The notes under the pieces were generated by a model. It was not told the DNA's origin. It did no database searches and saw nothing but the letters and a program-made list of their open reading frames with translations. Made by a program: the position numbers and the translations under genes. Shown piece by piece: positions 8,266 through 16,342 of a stretch of DNA of 18,286 bases; the first letter of the stretch is position 1, and every line of letters starts with the position of its first letter. Source of the DNA: CAZOKH01 sp964580315 (lineage in GTDB: Bacteria; Chloroflexota; Anaerolineae; Anaerolineales; Anaerolineaceae); assembly GCA_964580315.1 (NCBI GenBank), contig CAZOKH010000074.1, positions 1 to 18,286 on the forward strand, in the 5' to 3' direction.

Positions 8266-9672
8266 TTGAAAACCTCACCCGAAATCAAAAGCTTGTGGTT
8301 ATATCCCGGTGAACTGGCAATCTTGCTGGAACGGAGTGGCGTTCGAATAAATTCTTCATCCCTGTTGGCCGCTGAAGAGGTGTTCCGGCATGCTGAATTG
8401 CTGCGCAGTGAAACAGAACTTTTTGCAGATGTATTTCAGGTTTTGACAAAAGAAAACCTGGTCACTTTGTTGCAAATGATGGCTAACCCGTCAGGACTGG
8501 TAAAAATTAAGCGCGCGGTGCACCGCAGCCGGGTTGAAAATGGATTTGCCATCATCGGCGTGCCTGGTGACTCAATTATGTTTTTAAGAACCATGTCGGG
8601 TGGTGCTGCCGAACTGCTTTTCTCGTTTACCGTCAATTCACTGGTTGATTTTGTGCTTGGCGGAATGCGGTCGGCTCAATCTATCGATTTGCCGCTGCAA
8701 ACTTTTTTACCGCTCACACCTTCTGGTATGGCAGCAATGCTGGCGCTGGCTGACCGTTTCAATCAGTATTATCCAGTCCCTGACCCGCAGTGGCAGCCCG
8801 AAGCTCCCCTTCTTTTCACATTCGAATTGCTGAAAGAACTGATTGAAGAAGGCGCGCAGGATGAACCCTCTCAATCATTGATCGCGGCATTTCAAAACCT
8901 GACGGATGTCTCAATACCACCGGTTGAGCCTGACGAGTTGCAATCTTTGCTTTTCCTGTTTGCCAACCAGGAATATATTGGGGTCACTGACCCGGATTTG
9001 GCGCCGGGAGATGCTGATGCTGTTTACTTCATCGGTAAAAATTTGACCCTTGCCCTGCGCTGCCTCGCCTGGTGGGATTTTTCACTGGGTATTGAGCCCC
9101 TGGTTGTCCCGTCCGATGGCAGCCCGATGCCGGTTTATGCGCTGCAGGCGACAACCATGTGGCAATTTGTCCGGCAAAACGATAATCCTTTGCGATTTGC
9201 AATGCGTTCAATGGGTGGAGAGACCTGGCGGCAAATTGTTACAAAATTACTCGGGCGGTGCTTTTCATCAGCGCCGGCTGCTGTTGAAGAATCATTGGAG
9301 AGCCGCTATAGCGCGCGGCGGGGTGTGCCTGCCCCCAATCCTCCATCGTCCAGCCCGGCAGATAGGGCGAAAAAAGCAGCCGGCAAACCTGCCAAAGCAG
9401 CACGCGCGCGCCAGACGAAAACATCAACGGCAGGCGCAATGACTGCTGCCGCGGTTCTGGAGGCTGATTCATCAACCGATAAGACCACCATCTGTCCAAC
9501 CTGTGGTAAACCAAACAGCCAGTCAGCTCGTTTTTGTCGTTATTGTGGCGCGGCTGCCATTCCACGGGAAATCGCACCGCTGGTTGACATAAAATGCCCT
9601 CAATGCGGTAAGAGAGTGCGTTCTGGAGCTACTTTTTGTAAATACTGTGGGAGTCCGGTGAAACGGACCTGA
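8266..9672 (+). CDS. unknown protein with two C-terminal zinc ribbons
   Basis: A protein of 468 residues. The start is a TTG at 8266: AGGAGG (8253-8258) sits 7 nt upstream and no nearby ATG is better placed. Residues about 1-345 are a mixed alpha/beta, non-membrane region. Its early part (helical, then IKRAVHRSR, FAIIGVPGDSIMFL, then a helix SLVDFVLGGM) faintly recalls the order of elements in EspG-type proteins, which are chaperones of type VII secretion; I hold this at low confidence. A Pro/Ala/Lys-rich linker (about 347-405) leads to two zinc ribbons: cysteines 410/413/424/427 and 444/447/458/461, both with C-x2-C-x10-C-x2-C spacing. The gene begins 11 nt after the giant gene ends, so the two are probably translated together and may work together. 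No signal peptide or helix; cytoplasmic. Confidence 0.8.
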   Translation: MKTSPEIKSLWLYPGELAILLERSGVRINSSSLLAAEEVFRHAELLRSETELFADVFQVLTKENLVTLLQMMANPSGLVKIKRAVHRSRVENGFAIIGVPGDSIMFLRTMSGGAAELLFSFTVNSLVDFVLGGMRSAQSIDLPLQTFLPLTPSGMAAMLALADRFNQYYPVPDPQWQPEAPLLFTFELLKELIEEGAQDEPSQSLIAAFQNLTDVSIPPVEPDELQSLLFLFANQEYIGVTDPDLAPGDADAVYFIGKNLTLALRCLAWWDFSLGIEPLVVPSDGSPMPVYALQATTMWQFVRQNDNPLRFAMRSMGGETWRQIVTKLLGRCFSSAPAAVEESLESRYSARRGVPAPNPPSSSPADRAKKAAGKPAKAARARQTKTSTAGAMTAAAVLEADSSTDKTTICPTCGKPNSQSARFCRYCGAAAIPREIAPLVDIKCPQCGKRVRSGATFCKYCGSPVKRT

Positions 9673-9722
9673 AAATGGCAAAACTTTCGATAAAAGAACA
9701 AGTAATGCGCGAGTGATTACGT

Positions 9723-10532
9723 GTGAATAGAATTACCAGACCATCAAAGAGCAGGTTGCCAATCATAGCAAAGGTATTTGTGCTGTGCTTACTCATACTT
9801 TCAGCGTGTCAAATCAACATGCGAAATCCTGAAATTGAGTGGTGCGCATCTGCTGATGCACAAATTATCAGCTATTCAGACCCGATCCGTTTTCCGGGCA
9901 TTCAACCCACCTGGCAAGATGAGCGTATGGATAATCACCTTCCCGAAGGTGTTCTGTATGGAGACGGGCGCTTTTTGTGGGTGGAATATAAATATGAGAA
10001 TGGAAATGTTACGCGACGCGTTAAAGAAAGCCGCCTGACAAAAGATGAGATGACAGGTGTGCTGCAGCGCTTTGTTGATGCAGGTTTTTTCAGGTGGAAA
10101 GATGAGTATGTTGGCTGGCAACAAGAGGACGGTCCTCCGGCTACCATTTTAGATGTGCATTTAACCAGTGTGCAAAAAACTGTAATTGTGAACGGGGAGC
10201 CGCCAGAAGGTTTTAATGAACTGGTTGCGTGGTTTGGAAATGGTGCAGGCATGCACAGCACAGATTATGCTCCCCAACAGGTATACTTGAGCGCCTACCC
10301 CGAATTTTTTGAAAATGATCTCAACGTTCCATCGTGGCCGGGCAGCCGCTTTGGGTTTGGACTGGAAGAAGTTAGCGATCAGCCTCGTTTTATTGAAGGT
10401 GATGCGTTGGCTTTTGCCTGGCAATTAATCAATGACAATCCAGCATCACCTCTTGTGAGAGATGAGGGGCAAATCTATTTGATAACATTGCAAGTGCCTG
10501 ATTATTCCAGTGTAAACCCTCCTCCGCCATGA
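9723..10532 (+). CDS. lipoprotein of unknown function
   Basis: A protein of 269 residues from a GTG at 9723; no strong Shine-Dalgarno site precedes it. The N-terminus is basic, then hydrophobic, then LSA|C with Cys29, a good lipobox for signal peptidase II, so the mature protein should be lipid-anchored outside the cytoplasmic membrane. The body contains LTKDEMTGVLQRFVDAGFF, a helix pattern seen in families of small bacterial secreted proteins, followed by beta strands (TILDVHLTSVQKTVIVNG) and a Pro-rich end. It follows the double-zinc-ribbon gene by 50 nt on the same strand and would supply an outer-face component to the cluster. Function unknown. Confidence 0.82.
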   Translation: MNRITRPSKSRLPIIAKVFVLCLLILSACQINMRNPEIEWCASADAQIISYSDPIRFPGIQPTWQDERMDNHLPEGVLYGDGRFLWVEYKYENGNVTRRVKESRLTKDEMTGVLQRFVDAGFFRWKDEYVGWQQEDGPPATILDVHLTSVQKTVIVNGEPPEGFNELVAWFGNGAGMHSTDYAPQQVYLSAYPEFFENDLNVPSWPGSRFGFGLEEVSDQPRFIEGDALAFAWQLINDNPASPLVRDEGQIYLITLQVPDYSSVNPPPP

Positions 10533-10554
10533 TGTTTGTGAACAGGGCTAGAAA

Positions 10555-11193
10555 ATGATGATGAGTGCAAAGAACAAGACCGTTTATTGTCAATCGTGCG
10601 GTGCAAAAATGGAATCGGACTGGCTTTTTTGTGAAGTTTGCGGTCAGCGCATTTTGGAAGAGGACACGGCGCCGGACAATCAGGTGACCGATTCCTCGCG
10701 CCGGGCAGCCAGCACTTGTTCAACCAGTTATCATCGTCAGCATATCGCCTGGGCATTAATCTTTGGCGTCGTCTTGATCCCGGTAGTTTTTTTGATCATC
10801 TGGCTGGATGTGGGGGAAATGACTGCCGAGGTGGGGTATTCGTTGCTGGGTTTTGTTGTTGTGACGGCTGTGCTGGGGTTTTTTACATTGCGAAAAGCTG
10901 GTGACTCATGGCAGGGGGTGTTGGAGGAAATGATCGAAAAAGAAAATGGCATTGCGTTTGTGTTTCGTTCAAATCAGGGCAAGCGGGTTACCATTTATGG
11001 GGGCGCACAGATGGCAGAATATTTTTCACCGGGAGATCGGGTTATCAAGATTAAGGGATATGATTATCCCGAGAAAGTCAATCGAGATGGTGAAAACCAG
11101 TTGTGCATGGTGTGCGGCAAGGTTTATCCAATTAGTGAAAAAAGGTGCCGGTTTTGCCGCTATCCATCTACAGATCCCCAAAACTTTATCTAA
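10555..11193 (+). CDS. two-helix membrane protein flanked by zinc ribbons
   Basis: A protein of up to 212 residues; the start is ambiguous between three consecutive ATG codons (10555, 10558, 10561). An N-terminal zinc ribbon uses cysteines 12, 15, 26 and 29. Two membrane helices follow at about 64-84 and 91-112, forming a hairpin that leaves both ends in the cytoplasm. The C-terminal part (about 115-180) is a small beta-rich segment (FVFRSNQGKRVTIYGG, DRVIKIKGYDYPEKV) and ends in a second zinc ribbon with cysteines 184, 187, 198 and 201, again C-x2-C-x10-C-x2-C. The arrangement puts two metal-binding knuckles on the same membrane face. It begins 22 nt after the lipoprotein gene. No enzyme motif seen. 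Confidence 0.82.
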   Translation: MMMSAKNKTVYCQSCGAKMESDWLFCEVCGQRILEEDTAPDNQVTDSSRRAASTCSTSYHRQHIAWALIFGVVLIPVVFLIIWLDVGEMTAEVGYSLLGFVVVTAVLGFFTLRKAGDSWQGVLEEMIEKENGIAFVFRSNQGKRVTIYGGAQMAEYFSPGDRVIKIKGYDYPEKVNRDGENQLCMVCGKVYPISEKRCRFCRYPSTDPQNFI

Positions 11194-11234
11194 AGATTTT
11201 CACGATTTTTCTTTAACAAGCAGCGGAGGTGATA

Positions 11235-11948
11235 ATGGAAAAGAAAAAAGTCAAATGCCCGCAATGTGGAGCATACCTGGAAGAAGGATGTTCTTTTTGC
11301 GAGGAGTGTGGTGCCGCTGTTAAAAAAGAAGAAAATTCACAACGAGTAAATACAGAAGAAAAAGGCATAAGCAGAGAAGATAGGAAAAACTCCATCTCGT
11401 GGAGTGCTGCCTTACCCCTGCTGACCAGTTCGGTCATCATCAAGCAGTTGTTATTTGTACTGGTCGCTTCAAGTCTTTGTGTACTTACCTTTGTACTGAC
11501 AGTTGATGCATTTAGTGGTGATTTGACTTTTCGGCGTATTTTTCAGTATTTGTTGTACACATTGATCATATTCGGCATCCTTTCTCTACTTGCAGCGATT
11601 GTGATGCTTGTGTTTTATGGCAACCGATATGAATATAAGTTTACGATGGATGAAACGGGTGTCACCTCCGAAACTGAAGGCGGAACCAGGAAGAAAAACG
11701 CCATCATTAACTTTTTGCTAATCTTATCAGGCAAACCGGGGCCGGCTGGTTCAGGTCTGCTTGCTGCATCACGACAGAAAGAAAGGATTTCCTGGGAAAA
11801 GGTGGACAGTATCCAAACTGATGCAAACAAGCTTGAGGTTGTACTGCGTCGTAAAGGGCGCGCGGTTATGTTGATTCGATGTACACCCGAGAATTATGCA
11901 GAAGTGATAAGAAGGGCGAATGAAGCTGTCAATGTGCGAATGAAATGA
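11235..11948 (+). CDS. zinc-ribbon, two-helix protein with PH-like C-terminal domain
   Basis: A protein of 237 residues. ATG at 11235 is chosen because GGAGG (11225-11229) lies 5 nt upstream; the GTG at 11229 overlaps that site. Cysteines 8, 11, 22 and 25 form a zinc ribbon; Cys19 is extra. Two membrane helices lie at about 72-90 and 104-127. The rest (about 131-235) reads like a bacterial PH-like domain: YEYKFTMDETGVTSETEGG, then ISWEKVDSIQTDANKLEVVL, RRKGRAVMLIRCTPENY and a closing helix. Such domains usually act as binding modules at the inner membrane face. Last gene of the run; starts 41 nt after the previous stop. No clear terminator follows. Confidence 0.83.
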   Translation: MEKKKVKCPQCGAYLEEGCSFCEECGAAVKKEENSQRVNTEEKGISREDRKNSISWSAALPLLTSSVIIKQLLFVLVASSLCVLTFVLTVDAFSGDLTFRRIFQYLLYTLIIFGILSLLAAIVMLVFYGNRYEYKFTMDETGVTSETEGGTRKKNAIINFLLILSGKPGPAGSGLLAASRQKERISWEKVDSIQTDANKLEVVLRRKGRAVMLIRCTPENYAEVIRRANEAVNVRMK

Positions 11949-12251
11949 TGTTTTACTTTAGACCAAGTGTTATTTTTCTTGTTGATCTTCATGCCAGCCC
12001 AACGGGATGGTGAAATTCTTGGAAACATACCAGGAGCCATGAGCCCAGCTCAATCTGTCTTCTTGAAACCGCTCAATAATTGATCAAGTTCACTTCAAGG
12101 AATTGAAATGGTTTTGCAGGGCTGTTTTTTCAAAAGCCAAAAACCTCTTAATCCGAAATGTGAGGGTGGAAAATTGGCTTGATCAAAAAAACAATTATTG
12201 GTAATTGATGATCGTTTGGTTCATTCATGTAGAAAGATGTGAGAAAGAAAA
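11949..12251. other. intergenic region separating the operon from the SUMF1-like gene
   Basis: About 300 nt without a supportable gene. It is AT-rich toward its 3' end. I found no strong Rho-independent terminator (a GGCT/AGCC hairpin with T and A runs near 12118-12141 is imperfect) and no clear promoter for the next gene. The break in spacing suggests the downstream gene is transcribed separately. Confidence 0.5.
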
Positions 12252-13127
12252 ATGAAGAAGAAAAAGCATTGTTTGGTTTTGGTTGTCTGGATAGTATTGC
12301 TTGCATGTAGCATATTTTCACCTGTTGGCAACTCCAGTTCACCAGACCAAAACAGCATTGAAGCAAGCGTGGAAATAACCATTCATGATTCAAGAGTATC
12401 CCCTGTGGATGGGATGGTTCTTATATATGTACCCGAAGGGGATTTCATCATGGGGTCAGATGATGGGGCATTTATTAACAACAATCCTGAACATGTTGTG
12501 TCATTAAGTGAATTCTGGATTGATCAGACTGAAGTGAGCAATGGGCAGTATCTGGAGTGTGTGAAAGGTGGTGCCTGTTCGCCACCGGGTGATCAGCAAG
12601 AGTATGGACTCTATAATCATTACGATGAAATAGAATATCGGGATTTCCCTGTCGAGTTTGTCAATTGGTATCAAGCCGGTGAGTATTGTCAATGGGCAGG
12701 CAGACGGCTGCCTACTGAAGCTGAGTGGGAAAAAGCAGCTCGGGGTTCAGAGGGTTGGTTGTATCCCTGGGGAAATGAATCACCAAACCGGAACTTGTTG
12801 AATTATAAGGGTTCCAATGGGCAGGTGAATTCCCTCGGCGGAACAAATAAAGTTGGCAGTTATCCTGCTGGCGCCAGTCCTTATGGCGTGTTAGATTCAG
12901 CCGGTAATGTTAGTGAATGGGTGGCTGATTGGTATGAACAGGATTATTATCAGAGTTCACCCGTTGAAAATCCTCAGGGACCTTTGAGCGGAATAACAAA
13001 AGTGGTTCGTGGTGGTGATTGGAATACGTACGATAGCGTAATTTTCAGTGCATACAGGATTTCTGTTGCCCCCAAACTAAAATTGTCGGGAATTGGCTTC
13101 CGTTGTGCGGCGTCTGCCTTACGATAA
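12252..13127 (+). CDS. SUMF1/FGE-fold lipoprotein lacking catalytic cysteines
   Basis: A protein of 291 residues. Residues 1-18 are a lipoprotein signal with LLA|C at Cys19. Residues about 53-288 match the formylglycine-generating-enzyme (sulfatase-modifying factor) fold: MVLIYVPEGDFIMGS, FWIDQTEVSNGQY, VEFVNWYQAGEYCQWAG, RRLPTEAEWEKAARG, YPWGNE, GNVSEWVADWY, VVRGGDWN and GFRCA. In true FGE, two cysteines follow the RGG motif; here the segment is RGGDWNTYDSVIFSAYR, with none, so formylglycine formation is unlikely. Many bacterial members of this fold have other or structural roles. It stands alone about 300 nt after the operon. The last codons and the stop lie inside an inverted repeat shared with the adjacent transposase remnant, so the C-terminal SALR tail may be acquired. 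Confidence 0.9.
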   Translation: MKKKKHCLVLVVWIVLLACSIFSPVGNSSSPDQNSIEASVEITIHDSRVSPVDGMVLIYVPEGDFIMGSDDGAFINNNPEHVVSLSEFWIDQTEVSNGQYLECVKGGACSPPGDQQEYGLYNHYDEIEYRDFPVEFVNWYQAGEYCQWAGRRLPTEAEWEKAARGSEGWLYPWGNESPNRNLLNYKGSNGQVNSLGGTNKVGSYPAGASPYGVLDSAGNVSEWVADWYEQDYYQSSPVENPQGPLSGITKVVRGGDWNTYDSVIFSAYRISVAPKLKLSGIGFRCAASALR

Positions 13128-13186
13128 TTAACGATTGTGAAAACCGGCCTTATCAACCATGAATTCGTTCCCAATTATCGTAAGGC
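13116..13186. repeat. 14-bp perfect inverted repeat joining gene end and IS remnant
   Basis: GCCTTACGATAATT at 13116-13129 is the exact reverse complement of 13173-13186, with 43 nt between. The left arm contains the final codons and TAA stop of the SUMF1-like gene; the right arm lies in the C-terminal coding fragment of the decayed transposase (residues QPYDNW). No T-run follows, so it is not a normal terminator. Confidence 0.7.
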
Positions 13187-13689
13187 TGCCATTCACTCAA
13201 ACGATCTGATAAATAAGGGTCCTGCAAATTAATAATGGCATAGAACTCAACCTAATCATTTTTTTGTGTCCGTTCGATTTTTTCATTCAAATGCGGCGGT
13301 CTCGGACGTATGGGACGGAATTTATTACAATTTGTCATGAGCCATTCTTGTACCTTATGAGAAGTTAAGACCTTTTGTATGGTTGAAAGCGAAATTGGAA
13401 AATCATATAGTCGTTTTAATTCATTCTGGATCCTACGAACTCCCAAATTGTTCTCGGTTCTCAGCGTCAAAATCCAATTTATCTTTTGGGTATCAATTTT
13501 CCGGTTAGGAGAATTTTTGGGTTTTCTACTTAGTTATTTCAAACCTTCCAGCCGATATTCAAAGAAACGTTTTTTCCACTTACGCAAGGTTGGTCGAGAA
13601 ATGCCAAACCTTTGATAAACTATTTCCGCATCATCACTCTTTTCGTATATGTCCACCCATTTCAAACGTGCTTGAATCTTGTGACCCAT
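13153..13689 (-). pseudogene. decayed IS481-like transposase, internally deleted
   Basis: Read from ATG at 13689 leftward. Residues 1-51 carry a helix-turn-helix (VYQRFGISRPTLRKWKKRF), then an in-frame TAA (13534-13536) where the family normally continues into the SRKPKNSPNRK segment. A second helix-turn-helix follows (LGVRRIQNELKRL, SLSTIQKVL). The reading then jumps to the far C-terminal part of the family (QEWLM, KFRPIRPRPPHLNEKIERTQK, which holds the last catalytic Glu), a second in-frame stop (TAG, 13252-13254), and VEFYAIINLQDPYL...WERIHG up to TGA at 13153-13155. The segment with both catalytic Asp residues is missing. Frame is kept throughout. CTGTGAATCACA at 13711-13722 could be the element's outer end; no matching second end was found. 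Non-functional. Confidence 0.82.
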
Positions 13690-13796
13690 TATTGTACGTT
13701 ATAACGATGTCTGTGAATCACATAAATTGGGGTATTAAGAAGTCTTACATTGTTAGAACAGGGGGAAATCACACCTTGTAGTCGTCTCCTTTGATC

Positions 13797-13838
13797 CTCT
13801 TAACCGCTAGGTTCCAGGTTCGAGTCCTGGTCGAGGAG
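13797..13838 (+). tRNA. 3' half of a tRNA gene, probably tRNA-Asn (partial)
   Basis: Only the part from the anticodon loop to the discriminator base is present: loop and 3' anticodon stem (13797-13808), variable region AGGTT (13809-13813), a perfect T arm CCAGG-TTCGAGT-CCTGG (13814-13830), acceptor strand TCGAGGA (13831-13837) and discriminator G (13838). CCA is not encoded. No D arm or 5' acceptor strand occurs upstream, so it is not a working gene. The acceptor TCGAGGA-G and the TTAACCG segment suit tRNA-Asn(GTT); as it stands the anticodon position reads CTT, probably because the junction lies in the loop. Such 3' halves typically arise at attachment sites of integrative elements. Confidence 0.75.
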
Positions 13839-13849
13839 CTTTTACCCCG

Positions 13850-13883
13850 AAACCCCACACGCAAAACGTGGGGTTTTTTATTT
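13850..13883 (+). terminator. Rho-independent terminator behind the tRNA fragment
   Basis: AAACCCCAC (13850-13858) pairs with GTGGGGTTT (13868-13876), loop of 9 nt, and the right arm runs into a T-tract (13874-13879). It sits 11 nt after the tRNA end, as expected for the native terminator carried along with a tRNA 3' half. Confidence 0.8.
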
Positions 13884-14305
13884 CTCAAATGAGCTTATGC
13901 TTTTTGGACTTCCTCGGGGGAAAAGGGTGCAATCGGTTTTTGAAGACTGCACCAAACGTGACAAAAAGCAAAATATCAATTAGTTGGATTTACAACCGAT
14001 GGATTGGCGCGGTTACCCCATTCGATCTGCTTAGGGGTGCAAAATTCGCGCAACCGCACCTTACTTGCTGGTTGGCAACCGCAATGAGAAAAACAGCGAA
14101 TCACGTTCGCAAATTGAGAAAATTGGAAGATTGAAGAGATCTGGAGCGATACGGAGAGGTTTTTCCAAAAAACAAACAGGCAAAAATGTGCAAAAAGTCC
14201 GCTTTTATCATTGATTTAATGGACGTTCGCGAGCCCTTTGCACGCCAGATGTAAAAAGAGATATAATAGAGGTACGAAGAGAAATAGAGAGTAAAAAAAG
14301 ATACT
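13884..14305 (+). promoter_or_regulatory. CRISPR leader region, no gene
   Basis: About 420 nt without a supportable gene; an 88-codon open frame (13868-14134) starts in the terminator and looks unlike a protein. Two small hairpins share the arms GGTGC/GCACC (13926-13953 and 14036-14060). The final ~150 nt are purine/A-rich with short A-runs and lead directly into the first repeat, typical of a CRISPR leader. Orientation is supported by the repeat's ATTGAAAC end facing away from this side. Confidence 0.6.
14238..14267 (+). promoter_or_regulatory. promoter of the CRISPR array
   Basis: A perfect TATAAT (14262-14267) is preceded, 18 nt away, by TTGCAC (14238-14243), which keeps the TTG of the -35 box. 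Predicted start near 14274, about 30 nt before the first repeat and reading into the array. Confidence 0.6.
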
Positions 14306-14786
14306 CTTTAAATAAAAAAGCCCCATTGATGGGGATTGAAACAGTATTTTCACGCCCATTAGGATTGAATCGGAAACTTTAAATAAAAAAGCCCCATTGA
14401 TGGGGATTGAAACTTAATATTTTTGTTTTGTTTGTAAAACCCCCATCAATCTTTAAATAAAAAAGCCCCATTGATGGGGATTGAAACATTCATAACGGTC
14501 GGTTGTACGTCGGGCTCATTCTTCCATCTTTAAATAAAAAAGCCCCATTGATGGGGATTGAAACTCATAGAAGGTTTGAGCTTCTGGCTCGTTACTCACG
14601 TGCTTTAAATAAAAAAGCCCCATTGATGGGGATTGAAACTGAAGTCGCAGCAAAGTACTTCATAGGTGTTTCTTCCTTTAAATAAAAAAGCCCCATTGAT
14701 GGGGATTGAAACAATTCTTCCCCTCTGAGTAATCCACATCCCGACATTACTTTAAATAAAAAAGCCCCATTGATGGGGATTGAAAC

Positions 14787-14823
14787 TTTCTCGGCATCAT
14801 GGACGATAATCTTTCTTCCATTG
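14787..14823 (+). repeat. spacer 7, identical to spacer 28
   Basis: This 37-nt spacer (TTTCTCGGCATCATGG...) is repeated exactly at 16343-16379. The neighbouring spacers on both sides differ between the two places. The complement reads as MEERLSSMMPRK. Confidence 0.95.
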
Positions 14824-16342
14824 CTTTAAATAAAAAAGCCCCATTGATGGGGATTGAAACTTTTCTAATGGGACACGAAGAGAGTTTTGTGCAAGAACTT
14901 TAAATAAAAAAGCCCCATTGATGGGGATTGAAACTAAAATCTACCCATTTTGGTAAACTCAATAGTATACCTTTAAATAAAAAAGCCCCATTGATGGGGA
15001 TTGAAACGCTTCAACAGCAGGAGCTTCAGTATCTTCACAATCGATACTTTAAATAAAAAAGCCCCATTGATGGGGATTGAAACTCGTTAACCACTGGGGT
15101 TTCGTTAACCACTGGGGTTTCTTTAAATAAAAAAGCCCCATTGATGGGGATTGAAACTGAAATAACACGAAATTTCTTCATTTTTTTTCTCCTTCTTTAA
15201 ATAAAAAAGCCCCATTGATGGGGATTGAAACGAGATGAGCTGTGGGTAGAGGTGATATGCCAAACGACTTTAAATAAAAAAGCCCCATTGATGGGGATTG
15301 AAACCATCCGTTCAAGAGTCATCCCGTTGCCTCCTTTGCCTTCTTTAAATAAAAAAGCCCCATTGATGGGGATTGAAACTACTGGTAGACATATGCCCCG
15401 CCGTGTTCTGAAGTCGCTTTAAATAAAAAAGCCCCATTGATGGGGATTGAAACTTAAGCTGAACGCGCGGCTCCGTTGTTGGTTGTATCTTTAAATAAAA
15501 AAGCCCCATTGATGGGGATTGAAACTTGAACCGATTCGTCACAAGTGGTGCAAACCTTATCCACTTTAAATAAAAAAGCCCCATTGATGGGGATTGAAAC
15601 GTGAATCCTTCTGAATATTTACATGTGGTAAATTCATCTTTAAATAAAAAAGCCCCATTGATGGGGATTGAAACTCAATGTCTCGATCCGGCTTGACCAA
15701 TGCTGGTCCAGCTTTAAATAAAAAAGCCCCATTGATGGGGATTGAAACTCCAAAGTACTTCGTCTGAAGCAACTGTTGTGTATTTCACTTTAAATAAAAA
15801 AGCCCCATTGATGGGGATTGAAACTCAGTCATAATTAGGATTGCGTGATCAATGTCTCGATCTTTAAATAAAAAAGCCCCATTGATGGGGATTGAAACTC
15901 TGGAACAGCGGTTTTGTCGGAAACTTCCGCTTCTGCTTTAAATAAAAAAGCCCCATTGATGGGGATTGAAACAAGCTAGGATTTAGCTTACTACTTACTA
16001 CTTGCGACTACTTTAAATAAAAAAGCCCCATTGATGGGGATTGAAACCACGGTCTTTTGTGCGGGCGGTTCCCTCATATAAAATTCTTTAAATAAAAAAG
16101 CCCCATTGATGGGGATTGAAACCAGAAACTTTGTTCTGCTGGACGCATCCATCCGGACCTTTAAATAAAAAAGCCCCATTGATGGGGATTGAAACTTAAA
16201 TGGAACGCGAGTTCCATCTTTTCCATAACCAACTTTAAATAAAAAAGCCCCATTGATGGGGATTGAAACCCATATCAGAAGGAGCTCCAAGCTCTTTCGC
16301 CCTTGCTTTAAATAAAAAAGCCCCATTGATGGGGATTGAAAC

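Noticed and set aside
12118..12141. Terminator after the nine-gene operon
   Set aside because: The hairpin has mismatches and its T-run is in the loop rather than after the stem.
13741..13838. Complete tRNA gene
   Set aside because: No D arm and no 5' acceptor strand complementary to TCGAGGA is found upstream; only the 3' half exists.
13868..14134. 88-codon open frame on the + strand
   Set aside because: It starts inside the tRNA terminator stem and does not resemble a protein; better read as leader-side non-coding DNA.
14640..15416. 8-nt end-to-start overlap (TGAAGTCG) between spacers 15 and 5
   Set aside because: Chance of such a short overlap among all pairs is several percent, and the best reading frames of the two spacers do not agree across the join.
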